A stretch of DNA of 64,000 nt from Limisoma sp963601185. GTDB lineage: Bacteria; Bacteroidota; Bacteroidia; Bacteroidales; Muribaculaceae. The notes below the pieces were generated by a model. That model did not search any database. It saw nothing but the letters and a program-made list of their open reading frames with translations, and was not told the DNA's origin. The stretch covers positions 1 to 64,000 of the forward strand of contig CAVCEE010000011.1 in NCBI GenBank assembly GCA_963601185.1. The letters are read 5' to 3'. Position numbers and translations under genes: made by a program. Positions 25,385 to 34,034 of this stretch are shown here, one piece after another. Each line of letters opens with the position of its first letter. Position 1 is the stretch's first letter.

Positions 25385-25419
25385 CACCCGCAAACCACAC
25401 GGTCTGCGGGTGCTTTTTT
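25385..25419 (+). terminator. Rho-independent terminator of secA
   Basis: CACCCGCA (25385-25392) pairs with TGCGGGTG (25405-25412) around a 12-nt loop containing a partial ACC/GGT pairing; CTTTTTT follows. An A-rich stretch lies before the stem. Confidence 0.9.
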
Positions 25420-25436
25420 GTTGTATGGTCATTTGG

Positions 25437-25934
25437 TCAAAACGCAATTCTTTGCTTAGGGCTTCTAAAAAGTCCACCAGCGATGCCATAGCCGCCATCA
25501 ATGTTGCTGTAGATTTGCACTGACTCTGTTTGCTCGTCCAAACTCATCTGAGCATAGACCTCATAGAGCATTACTGATTTTAGATAATGATACAAATCCT
25601 CCGAAATGGTCTGCAATTCCACTTCCACAATACGCTTACCTACATCACCCTGGCGCAGACGAGTCGTTACTACACTCTCTTATTCCTCGGCATTGGCAGC
25701 CTCTCCGCCGAACACGTTGCTAAAATTTTGTACCATCCATGACGCGGTTTCATCAATCTTACATCCTTGAATATCGGATCTGCTGATATGATCTGGCGTA
25801 TAGTCTTGGTTAGTTTCAGAATATTAGTACGACAAACGCATTGAATCCGCCCGACTCTCTGTTGTAGGCGGAATAAATTTTTCACAAGCATTCGCCGCAA
25901 TAAGCGGCAGAATTAAGATCCATTGCTTTTTCAT
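25437..25934 (-). pseudogene. Decayed DUF4249-family lipoprotein gene
   Basis: On the minus strand, ATG 25934 begins MKKQWILILPLIAANACEK, a lipoprotein signal, and stops after 37 codons. Another frame then gives HISRSDIQGCKIDE and NFSNVFGGEAANAEE before a stop, and a third stretch gives VEVELQTISEDLYHYLKS and EQTESVQIYSNIDGGYGIAGG. The last two are the hallmark end of DUF4249 outer-membrane-associated lipoproteins (usually about 300-400 residues). The signal, a short middle and the end remain, broken by stops and frameshifts, so this is a remnant. Confidence 0.72.
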
Positions 25935-26132
25935 TTGGTTAGTATTTTTGGGGTTAATAAATAATTGGTGCTTTCATTTTGGCTGCAGTATATGTAATTT
26001 TTTCAACTAACAAAACGATTCTAAACATATTTTAGCCAATTCTCAACAAATTGTTTACAACTGTCACCATCTCGGACAAAGTTGTAAAATCGCCACAACA
26101 TACAACTGAAATGCAAAATCAAACAAGTTTAT

Positions 26133-26163
26133 TTTGTCCTTTTGTCCGCTTGCACTATTTTTG
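26133..26163 (+). promoter_or_regulatory. Promoter of the hydrolase/MurF-like/Ddl-like operon
   Basis: TTTG (26133-26136), 19 nt, then TATTTTTG (26156-26163). The box ends 17 nt before ATG 26181, giving a very short leader. The 200 bp before it, back to the pseudogene start, are AT-rich and hold nothing else I can see. Confidence 0.72.
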
Positions 26164-26180
26164 CGTAATATTTCGCGAAA

Positions 26181-26957
26181 ATGGAAAAACAAATTGAAAT
26201 CAATGGAGTCAACTTCAATTACAGTGTTGAGGGTGAGGGACTTCCTGTTGTGCTTATGCACGGATGGGGATGCAACCGCACCACGTTGGCAAGCATTGAA
26301 CGGTTACTTGTGCCTTTTTTCAAGGTCTACAACGTGGATTTTCCGGGCTTTGGCAAAAGCACCGAGCCGCATACCGTGTGGGGCATAGAGGACTACACCC
26401 GACTGACTGAAGAGTTTCTGCGCATTGAGAACATCGACAACCCTATCCTGCTCGGCCACTCGTTTGGCGGTCGTGTGGGCATCCTACTGTCGTCGCGCAA
26501 CAAGGTGCGCAAACTGATACTCGTCGATGCCGCCGGCATCAAGCCACGGCACTCGATGAAATACTATGTGAAGGTCTACACCTACAAGGCAGTAAAGCAC
26601 ACACTGCCGGTGGTTTTCGGCAAGGCGAAGGGCGAAGAGTTGCTCAACCGCTACCGCAAACGCGTAGGCTCAAGCGACTATTCAAGTGCCTCGGCAACGA
26701 TGCGCCAGATTTTGAGCAAGGTCGTAAACGAAGACCTTACATGGGCATTGCCGAAAATCAGTTGTCCGACGCTGCTCGTGTGGGGTACGGAGGACACCGC
26801 AACGCCGATTTCCGATGCCCGCAAGATGGAAAGACTTATCCCAGATGCCGGGCTGGTGGAGTTTCCGGGCGTAGGCCACTACAGTTTCCTCGAAAATCCG
26901 TACCAGTTTGCAGCAGTAATCAACAGTTTTTTGGAAAAAGACAAATTGAAAAAATAG
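26181..26957 (+). CDS. Alpha/beta hydrolase
   Basis: A 258-residue cytoplasmic alpha/beta-fold hydrolase. The oxyanion region is HGWGCN, the nucleophile elbow GHSFGG, the acid in WGTEDTATP and the base in GVGHYSF, so the catalytic triad is complete. It ends directly before the start of the MurF-like gene and shares its promoter, suggesting it acts on a precursor or product made by the two ligases. The substrate is unknown. Confidence 0.88.
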   Translation: MEKQIEINGVNFNYSVEGEGLPVVLMHGWGCNRTTLASIERLLVPFFKVYNVDFPGFGKSTEPHTVWGIEDYTRLTEEFLRIENIDNPILLGHSFGGRVGILLSSRNKVRKLILVDAAGIKPRHSMKYYVKVYTYKAVKHTLPVVFGKAKGEELLNRYRKRVGSSDYSSASATMRQILSKVVNEDLTWALPKISCPTLLVWGTEDTATPISDARKMERLIPDAGLVEFPGVGHYSFLENPYQFAAVINSFLEKDKLKK

Positions 26958-28559
26958 ATGGATATAGCCACAACAATCCTCGCCGCCCTCACGGTGGCAA
27001 CAACCGCATTCTATCTTTGGCACGTCTACAAAGTGGACTTGCAGATGATGCAACAGAACTCCTACCGCAACGACCGCTACTTCAAGTGGTGGAAAATGAG
27101 CAAAGACTACGGCTCAATGTCGCGGCTCACCGACCTCGCCGTACTCCTGCTGCTGGTTTCTCTGTTTCCTAAGGTAGTCACCTTGCCCATCGCAATCGTG
27201 GTGTTTGCCGTTAAGGCATCCGCCCTTGCGAAGAAAAAATATAAAAAGCCGCTGGTGATGACAAAACGCGTGTGGCGACTGCTCACGGCGATGCTCGTTG
27301 TCACCGTAATCGTAGCACTGATGCCGCTGTTGGCAACAGGCTGCCTGAATGCCGTGCTGACAGGCATAAGCGTGTCGCTCACCGCCATGGCAGTATTCTC
27401 GTGGCTGGTGCTCGCCGTGTGCAACGCAGCGATGCAACCGGTTGAGAAAGCCATCAACCAAGGCTTTGTCAAGGACGCAGAGCGCATCATCAGCGAGATG
27501 CCAAGTTTGCAAGTGATAGGCATCACCGGCAGTTACGGCAAGACCAGCACCAAGCACTACCTCAACCGCATACTCTGCGAGCAGTTCAGCGTGCTGATGA
27601 CTCCAGGTAGTTTCAACACCCCGATGGGCGTTACGCGCACCATCCGCGAGATGATGAAGCCCTACCACGAAGTGTTTATCTGCGAGATGGGCGCAAAGCA
27701 GTTGGGCGACATCAAGGAAATATGCGACATTGTGCATCCACGCTACGGTATCATCACCGCCGTGGGCGAGCAGCACATGGAATCGTTCAAGAGCATCGAG
27801 AACGTGCAGCGCACGAAGTTTGAACTCGCCGACGCACTCCCCTCCGATGGGTTCTGCGTGGTGAACGACGATTTCCCCTACGTTGCCAACCGCAAGGTCA
27901 GCAACACCGAATGTCTGCGCTATGCCGTGCAAGCCACAGAGGCAGCAGACTACAGCGCAGCCAATATCGAATATTCAGCCTACGGTACCAAGTTTGATGT
28001 AGTAGACGCCAAGGGCGGCATCGTGCTTTCGCTCGAGACACGCCTCGTGGGCGAATGCAACATCTCCAACCTCCTCGCCGCCGTGATTGTGGCGTTGAAA
28101 CTGGGTGTGGACAAAGAGAAAATCAGATATGCAGTAAGCCAGATAGAGCAGGTTGAGCACCGACTCAACATGAAGCGCACCCCCGGCGGCGTGACAATCA
28201 TCGATGACGCTTTCAACTCCAACCCCCACGGGTCGCGCATGGCACTCGACGTGCTGTCGCGCATGGACAAGGGGAAACGCATCGTGGTGACCCCAGGTAT
28301 GATTGAACTCGGCGACCGTCAGGCGGCACTCAACGAAGCCTTCGGCGAACACATAGCCGAGACCACCGACATTGCGATTGTCGTGGGACAGTACAACCGC
28401 GACGCCATCGTGGCAGGCATCAAGAAATCGGGCAAGTTTGCCGACGATAGCCTCATCACCGTAGACTCGTTTGCCGAGGCACAGCAACGCCTTGCCACCA
28501 TACTCAAGGCCGGCGACACAATTCTCTACGAGAACGACCTGCCCGACACATTCAAATAA
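26958..28559 (+). CDS. Membrane-anchored MurF-like Mur ligase
   Basis: A 533-residue protein. The first ~155 residues carry several hydrophobic segments (about 1-20, 57-90, 106-128, 130-155), absent from standard soluble MurF. A Mur ligase core follows: P-loop ITGSYGKTST (189-198), a central domain containing EMGAKQLGDIKEICDIVHPR, and the end domain with IDDAFNSNPHGSRMAL. MurF joins D-Ala-D-Ala to UDP-MurNAc-tripeptide. The membrane anchor and the adjacent Ddl-like gene suggest a specialised or lipid-linked substrate. Whether this is the cell's only murF cannot be told from the window. Confidence 0.82.
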   Translation: MDIATTILAALTVATTAFYLWHVYKVDLQMMQQNSYRNDRYFKWWKMSKDYGSMSRLTDLAVLLLLVSLFPKVVTLPIAIVVFAVKASALAKKKYKKPLVMTKRVWRLLTAMLVVTVIVALMPLLATGCLNAVLTGISVSLTAMAVFSWLVLAVCNAAMQPVEKAINQGFVKDAERIISEMPSLQVIGITGSYGKTSTKHYLNRILCEQFSVLMTPGSFNTPMGVTRTIREMMKPYHEVFICEMGAKQLGDIKEICDIVHPRYGIITAVGEQHMESFKSIENVQRTKFELADALPSDGFCVVNDDFPYVANRKVSNTECLRYAVQATEAADYSAANIEYSAYGTKFDVVDAKGGIVLSLETRLVGECNISNLLAAVIVALKLGVDKEKIRYAVSQIEQVEHRLNMKRTPGGVTIIDDAFNSNPHGSRMALDVLSRMDKGKRIVVTPGMIELGDRQAALNEAFGEHIAETTDIAIVVGQYNRDAIVAGIKKSGKFADDSLITVDSFAEAQQRLATILKAGDTILYENDLPDTFK

Positions 28560-28595
28560 CGACAAGAAAACAAACGACATAAAGACAAAGAAAGA

Positions 28596-29786
28596 ATGAA
28601 AACAAATGTTGCCGTATTCTTCGGAGGACGCTCCGTAGAGCACGAAATTTCAGTGATATCAGCCAACCAGGCTATGCACGCAATCAACCGCGACAAATAC
28701 AACGTAATCCCGGTCTACATCACCAAACAGGGCCGTTGGGTTACTGGCGAGGCATTGTTTGACGTAAAGAACTACCGCGACATGAAAGCCTTGGTTGCCA
28801 AATGCGAGGAAGTGTATATGCGTCCTGAATTTGGCGACTACAACCTCTACCGCGCCAAAAACAAGATGTTCGGCGGTCAGAACATCTACGCCACTGTCCA
28901 CGTGGTAATCCCAGTGCTCCACGGCACCAACGGTGAGGACGGCATCTTTGAGGGCGTGCTCGAGACAATCGGCGTGCCTTATGCCGGCTGCAACACTGTT
29001 TCGTCTGCCAACGGTATGGACAAAATCACAATGAAGATGATTCTCAAGGACTGCGACATCCCTGTGGTCGACTATGTTTGGTTTACCGACAAGCAGTGGA
29101 ACCGCAAGAAAGACGAACTCATCAAGAAAGTTGAGGACAAACTCGGCTACCCGGTAATCGTGAAGCCAGCCAACCTCGGCTCAAGCGTGGGCATCAGCCG
29201 CGCAGCAAACCGAGAGGAGTTGGTTGACAGCGTGGAGAACGCGCAGAAATACTCTACACGCATCATCGTAGAGGATATGGTCGAGAACCTCAAGGAAATC
29301 AACTGCTCAGTGCTCGGCGACTGCGACGACTGCCAGCCGTCAATCCTCGAAGAGCCGATAAAGACAGGCGACTTCCTCAGTTATGAGGACAAGTATATGG
29401 GCGGCACAAAGAGTGCCAAAGGCATGCAGGCATCAGCCAAGCGCATCCCTGCCGACCTCCCGAAAGAAATTACAGAACGCATCCAGTTCCTCGCCACGGA
29501 AACGTTCCGCGTGCTTTCGTGCCACGGAGTGAGTCGCGTTGACTTTATGGTCGATGGCAACACCAATGCAGTGTACGTCAACGAGATCAACACCATCCCT
29601 GGTTCGCTGTCGTTCTACCTCTGGGAAGCCACTGGCATCAAGTTTGACGAATTGATGGACCGCCTCGTGCAACTGGCACTGAAACGCCAGCGCGAGCAGA
29701 GCCTCAAGACCACCAACTTCGACCAGAACATCTTCAACCTCAGCGGCGGAGCGAAAGGCGGCCTCAAAGGCGGCGTGAAGAACTAA
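28596..29786 (+). CDS. D-alanine--D-alanine ligase family ATP-grasp enzyme
   Basis: A 396-residue Ddl/Van-type ATP-grasp ligase. Landmarks are VFFGGRSVEHEISVISA at the N-terminus, HGTNGEDGIFEGVLETIGVP, the ATP/serine loop NLGSSVGISRA and the metal site VNEINTIPGSL. It is longer than typical Ddl (about 310-360), with an extra C-terminal Gly/Lys-rich tail. It lies 36 nt after the MurF-like gene. Ddl makes the dipeptide that MurF uses, so the two could form a private two-step pathway. D-Ala-D-Lac or D-Ala-D-Ser specificity cannot be excluded by eye. Confidence 0.85.
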   Translation: MKTNVAVFFGGRSVEHEISVISANQAMHAINRDKYNVIPVYITKQGRWVTGEALFDVKNYRDMKALVAKCEEVYMRPEFGDYNLYRAKNKMFGGQNIYATVHVVIPVLHGTNGEDGIFEGVLETIGVPYAGCNTVSSANGMDKITMKMILKDCDIPVVDYVWFTDKQWNRKKDELIKKVEDKLGYPVIVKPANLGSSVGISRAANREELVDSVENAQKYSTRIIVEDMVENLKEINCSVLGDCDDCQPSILEEPIKTGDFLSYEDKYMGGTKSAKGMQASAKRIPADLPKEITERIQFLATETFRVLSCHGVSRVDFMVDGNTNAVYVNEINTIPGSLSFYLWEATGIKFDELMDRLVQLALKRQREQSLKTTNFDQNIFNLSGGAKGGLKGGVKN

Positions 29787-29806
29787 AATACACACGCACC
29801 CACCAC

Positions 29807-29840
29807 AACGGCTTCGGCTGCCTCGGCACCCGGAGCCGTT
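29807..29840 (+). terminator. Terminator after the Ddl-like gene
   Basis: AACGGCT (29807-29813) pairs with AGCCGTT (29834-29840), continued inside by CGG/CCG and TGCC/GGCA; TCCTTTCCCTTTT follows. Confidence 0.75.
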
Positions 29841-29918
29841 TCCTTTCCCTTTTCGGCAATTTGGTAAATTCGCATAATTTTCTGCAGCATTTAGCGAAGA
29901 AAAACAATTGGTTTTCAC

Positions 29919-29926
29919 TATCTTTG
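29919..29926 (+). promoter_or_regulatory. Probable -7 box of the purH transcript
   Basis: TATCTTTG matches the -7 consensus, 60 nt before the purH start. No clear -33 element is seen. A second TAATTTTG at 29967-29974 is an alternative closer box. Confidence 0.45.
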
Positions 29927-29985
29927 CAAATCGAATGCATGCAAATCATTCGGTAGGTTTGTTTAATAATTTTGAAATCACATAA

Positions 29986-31512
29986 ATGGCTGACAACAAA
30001 AAAATTAAGACAGCTCTTGTATCTGTATTCCACAAGGACGGACTTGATGAATTGCTGAGTTTATTGAACTCTCACGGTGTTAAATTTCTCTCTACGGGCG
30101 GTACAAAATCGTTTATCGATGGTCTTGGCTACCAGTGCGACGCAGTGGAAGACCTCACCGGCTATCCGTCGATTCTTGGCGGACGCGTAAAGACCCTCCA
30201 CCCGAAAGTGTTTGGCGGCATCCTCAACCGCCGCGACAACGAGGGCGACCAACAGCAGATAAATCAATACGAAATACCAGAGATTGACCTCGTGGTGGTC
30301 GACCTCTACCCTTTTGAAGAAACCGTGGCATTAGGCGCATCGGAAGCCGATATCATCGAAAAAATCGACATAGGCGGCATCTCACTCATCCGCGCTGCCG
30401 CAAAGAACTACAACGATGTGGTGATTGTGGCATCAAAGAATCAGTATGCACCGCTCTGCAAGATTCTAAAGGACAACGGTGACGCAGTGACTTCACTCGC
30501 CGACCGCCGCTTCTTCGCCAAGGAAGCCTTCGGAGTGTCGAGTGCCTACGACTCTGCCATCTTCAACTATTTCGACACCAATTCGCAGAGCGATTTCCGT
30601 GTGGCAATCAATGGCGCGCGCCACTTGCGCTACGGCGAGAACCCACACCAGGCCGGCAAATTCTTCGGCGACTTCGACAAGATGTTTGAGCAACTCCACG
30701 GCAAGGAGATTTCCTACAACAACCTCCTCGACATTGACGCCGCAGTGAACCTCATCAACGATTTCGACGAGACCACGTTTGCTATCCTCAAGCACAACAA
30801 CGCCTGCGGCATCGCTTCGCGCGCCACAATCCTCGAGGCTTGGAAAGACGCTCTTGCAGGTGACCCCGTGTCGGCATTCGGCGGCGTGCTCATCTCCAAC
30901 CGAGAGATTGACGCAGCGACAGCCGAAGAGATGCACAAGATTTTCTTTGAAGTGTGCATCGCTCCGTCCTACACCAAAGAGGCTCTGGAGATACTCGAGC
31001 AGAAAAAGAACAGAATCATCCTGTTGCAGAAATCTACAGAACTGCCAACACAGCAGTTCCGCTCAATCCTCAACGGAGTGCTCCGTCAGGACAAAGACCT
31101 CCGCAAGGAAACCGTTGCCGACCTCAAACAGGCAACCAACAAAGCCATCACCGCAGAACAGGCAGAAGACCTTCTGTTTGCCAACAAGGTGGTGAAACAC
31201 AGCAAGAGCAACGCCATCGTGCTTGCCAAAGGCAAACAACTCTTTGCAAGCGGCATCGGACAGACATCGCGCGTAGACTCGCTCCGTCAGGCCATCGAGA
31301 AGGCAAAGTCGTTCAATTTCGACCTCAACGGCGCAGTTATGGCGTCGGACGCTTTCTTCCCGTTTGCCGACTGCGTTGAGATTGCCCACAAGGAAGGCAT
31401 CGCAGCAGTAATCCAACCGGGCGGCTCAATCCGCGACAACGAGACCGTTGACTACTGCAACAAGAACGGCATTGCTATGGTAATGACAGGCATTCGCCAC
31501 TTCAAACACTAA
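29986..31512 (+). CDS. purH: Bifunctional AICAR transformylase / IMP cyclohydrolase
   Basis: A 508-residue PurH catalysing the last two steps of purine synthesis. The N-terminal IMP cyclohydrolase part contains FLSTGGTKSFI and ILGGRVKTLHPKVFGGIL; the transformylase part contains RYGENPHQAGKF, LKHNNACGIA, ASDAFFPFAD and the C-terminal PGGSIRDNE. Length is normal for the family. MreB follows after 26 nt, so purH may be co-transcribed with the cell-shape genes. Confidence 0.98.
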   Translation: MADNKKIKTALVSVFHKDGLDELLSLLNSHGVKFLSTGGTKSFIDGLGYQCDAVEDLTGYPSILGGRVKTLHPKVFGGILNRRDNEGDQQQINQYEIPEIDLVVVDLYPFEETVALGASEADIIEKIDIGGISLIRAAAKNYNDVVIVASKNQYAPLCKILKDNGDAVTSLADRRFFAKEAFGVSSAYDSAIFNYFDTNSQSDFRVAINGARHLRYGENPHQAGKFFGDFDKMFEQLHGKEISYNNLLDIDAAVNLINDFDETTFAILKHNNACGIASRATILEAWKDALAGDPVSAFGGVLISNREIDAATAEEMHKIFFEVCIAPSYTKEALEILEQKKNRIILLQKSTELPTQQFRSILNGVLRQDKDLRKETVADLKQATNKAITAEQAEDLLFANKVVKHSKSNAIVLAKGKQLFASGIGQTSRVDSLRQAIEKAKSFNFDLNGAVMASDAFFPFADCVEIAHKEGIAAVIQPGGSIRDNETVDYCNKNGIAMVMTGIRHFKH

Positions 31513-31538
31513 GCACAAACAGACTACAGAATAACAGC

Positions 31539-32555
31539 ATGGGAATTTTCTCTCTGACACAGGAATTGGCCGTAGACTTAGGAACGGCAAACACGATTAT
31601 CATCCACAATGATAAAATCGTAGTCGACCAGCCGTCATACGTTGCCCTCGACACAAGCGGCAAATTGGTAGCCGTAGGCGAGGAAGCAAAGATGATGCAG
31701 GGTAAGGAACACTCTGGCATCCGCACCATCCGTCCGTTGCGCGACGGTGTGATTGCCGACTTCAACGCAGCGGAACTGATGATTCGCGGACTTATCAAGA
31801 TGGTAAGTTCAAAACGCCACTGGTTCTCGCCATCGTTGCGCATCGTGGTGTGCATCCCTTCAGGAAGTACGGAAGTTGAAATCCGCGCCGTCCGCGACTC
31901 AAGCGAGCACGCCGGCGGACGCGACGTGTATATGATTTACGAACCGATGGCAGCCGCCCTCGGTATCGGACTTGACGTAGAAGCGCCGGAAGGCAATATG
32001 ATTGTCGACATAGGCGGCGGCACAACCGAAATCGCGGTAATTTCGCTCGGCGGCATCGTCACCAACGAGAGCATCCGCATTGCTGGCGACGTGCTCACCA
32101 ACGACATTCAGGAACACATGCGCCGCGCACACAGTATGAAGGTGGGCGAACGTATGGCGGAACTCATCAAAATCAACGTAGGCTCGACAGTTGCCGAGAT
32201 GGAAAACCCACCGGAAGACTACATCGTGCACGGCCCTAACCAGATGACAGCCCTCCCGATGGAAGTGCCGGTATCCTACCAGGAGATTTCACACTGCATC
32301 GAGAAGTCAATCCTGCGCATCGAGGCAGCCATCCTCAGTGCACTGGAGAAGACTCCGCCGGAACTCTACGCCGACATCGTGCGCAACGGCATCTACATCT
32401 CAGGCGGTGGCGCATTGCTCCGCGGCCTCGACAAGCGCCTGTCGGAGAAAATCGGCATCAAGTTTATCGTAGCCGACGACCCATTGCACGCAGTGGCAAA
32501 AGGTACAGGCATAGCACTGAAGAACAGAGACAAATTCTCGTTCCTCATCCGATAA
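31539..32555 (+). CDS. mreB: Rod shape-determining protein MreB
   Basis: A 338-residue bacterial actin. ATP-binding motifs are AVDLGTANTIIIH (phosphate 1), MIVDIGGGTTEIAVISLGG (phosphate 2) and ISGGGALLRGLDKRLSE (adenosine). It forms membrane-associated filaments that guide lateral wall synthesis. It leads the mreB-mreC-mreD-mrdA cluster, and a hairpin lies between it and mreC. Confidence 0.98.
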   Translation: MGIFSLTQELAVDLGTANTIIIHNDKIVVDQPSYVALDTSGKLVAVGEEAKMMQGKEHSGIRTIRPLRDGVIADFNAAELMIRGLIKMVSSKRHWFSPSLRIVVCIPSGSTEVEIRAVRDSSEHAGGRDVYMIYEPMAAALGIGLDVEAPEGNMIVDIGGGTTEIAVISLGGIVTNESIRIAGDVLTNDIQEHMRRAHSMKVGERMAELIKINVGSTVAEMENPPEDYIVHGPNQMTALPMEVPVSYQEISHCIEKSILRIEAAILSALEKTPPELYADIVRNGIYISGGGALLRGLDKRLSEKIGIKFIVADDPLHAVAKGTGIALKNRDKFSFLIR

Positions 32556-32578
32556 TTACACACTCTATGAAATACTGT

Positions 32579-32614
32579 CAAGAAGGCGTCAACCTCTATG
32601 TTTGCGCCTTCTTG
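32579..32614 (+). terminator. Hairpin between mreB and mreC
   Basis: CAAGAAGGCG (32579-32588) pairs perfectly with CGCCTTCTTG (32605-32614). No T-run follows, so it may be a partial terminator or an RNA-stability element that sets MreB above MreC/MreD/PBP2. Confidence 0.5.
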
Positions 32615-32673
32615 TATGTATAAAACCGAGGGATACAAGGCAATAGTGACACAACCAACCTATATCGCTGACA

Positions 32674-33525
32674 GTGAATAATATAATAAGTTTTTTCCTA
32701 CGCCATTCATCGTGGATCGTTTTTGCTGTGCTCGTAGCAGCAAGTTGCTGGATGCTGTTTCACAACAATCCATACCAGCAGCACGTGTTCCTCACATCGG
32801 CAAACCGGGCATCGGCGGTGGTCTACAAAGGAGCCGGCGAGGTAACGTCGTACTTCAACCTGAAGTCGATCAACGCCGACCTTCAGGAGCGCAACGCCAC
32901 CCTTGAGATGGAGATTATCAACCTCAAGCGACAGGTGAACGACTACAAGACACTGCTTCAGCCAACCGGCATAGCGTTGCCAGACTCCGTGGCGGAAAAC
33001 TACGAATATCATTTTGCCAACGTGATCAACAACAGTGTAACCCACGCAAAGAACTACATCACGCTCGACAAAGGCCGCCTCGACGGCATTATGCCCGAGA
33101 TGGGCGTGGTTGACCAGAACGGCGTGGTTGGCATCGTTGCCAACGTCAGCGACCACGCAGCGAGAGTGCTGTCGCTGCTCAACCCCGATATGCGGCTGTC
33201 GTGCAAGGTAAAGAACACCGACTATTTCGGCAGTCTTGTGTGGCACGGAGCCGACCCCTACCACGCAACCCTTGAGGAGATGCCCAAGCACGTGAAATTC
33301 CACCGCGGCGACACCATCGTGACCAGCGGCTATTCCACCGTGTTCCCTCCCGGACTTATCGTCGGCGTTGTTGAAGGCAGCCAGAAAGCCACCGACAACA
33401 ATTTCTTCTCGCTGAAAATCAAACTCACAACCGACTTCACACGCCTTAGCACCGTGCGTGCCATCAAAAGCAAACTTGCAGGCGAATTGAAGCAACTGGA
33501 GGAAGGAGGCAACGACAATGAGTAA
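32674..33525 (+). CDS. mreC: Rod shape-determining protein MreC
   Basis: A 283-residue MreC: an N-terminal transmembrane helix (about 12-30), a coiled coil (about 60-95), then the periplasmic beta domain with VVDQNGVVGIVANVSDHAARV and TSGYSTVFPPGLIVGVV. It scaffolds elongasome proteins in the periplasm. The best start is GTG 32674; no ATG in frame gives an intact membrane helix. It overlaps mreD by 8 nt. Confidence 0.93.
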   Translation: MNNIISFFLRHSSWIVFAVLVAASCWMLFHNNPYQQHVFLTSANRASAVVYKGAGEVTSYFNLKSINADLQERNATLEMEIINLKRQVNDYKTLLQPTGIALPDSVAENYEYHFANVINNSVTHAKNYITLDKGRLDGIMPEMGVVDQNGVVGIVANVSDHAARVLSLLNPDMRLSCKVKNTDYFGSLVWHGADPYHATLEEMPKHVKFHRGDTIVTSGYSTVFPPGLIVGVVEGSQKATDNNFFSLKIKLTTDFTRLSTVRAIKSKLAGELKQLEEGGNDNE

Positions 33526-34030
33526 GAGCATACTCCAATCAATGGCACTGTTCATAGTGCTGGCACTGATACAGGTGCTTGTGTGCAACAACATCAGCAT
33601 CTTCGGCTTTGCCACGCCCTATATTTTCATCTACGTGATTCTCCGTCTGCCGGTAACGCTCCACCGCAACTGGGTGATGTTGATAGGCTTCCTTACGGGT
33701 CTCATCATCGACATTTTCAGCAATACCGCCGGAATGAACGCCCTTGTATGCACATTGCTCGGCGCGATGCGCGACCCTATGGTGAAACTCTATGTGGCAC
33801 ACGACGACGAGATTTCCGACCCCGTGCCGTCGGCAAAGTCGCTCGGTCCGGGCGTGTACCTGAAGTATATGTTCTCAATGACGCTACTGTTCTGCATGTT
33901 GGTCACCTTCATCGAGGCCTTCACGCTCAACAACGCATTGCTGTCGCTCTACCGTGCCGTAGGATGCACGGCACTGACATTCGTCATTATGCTCGGCATT
34001 GACGCCCTCGCCACCGCAAAGAAAGATTAG
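33518..34030 (+). CDS. mreD: Rod shape-determining protein MreD
   Basis: A 170-residue hydrophobic protein with about five transmembrane helices. Position (overlapping mreC, 4 nt before mrdA), size and the segment LPVTLHRNWVMLIGFLTGLI support MreD, a weakly conserved family. It is part of the membrane core of the elongasome. Confidence 0.88.
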   Translation: MSKSILQSMALFIVLALIQVLVCNNISIFGFATPYIFIYVILRLPVTLHRNWVMLIGFLTGLIIDIFSNTAGMNALVCTLLGAMRDPMVKLYVAHDDEISDPVPSAKSLGPGVYLKYMFSMTLLFCMLVTFIEAFTLNNALLSLYRAVGCTALTFVIMLGIDALATAKKD

Positions 34031-34034
34031 GACA

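Noticed and set aside
29787..29985. Purine riboswitch upstream of purH
   Set aside because: The leader is short and AT-rich, without the three-way junction or conserved core; only a terminator and promoter boxes are visible.
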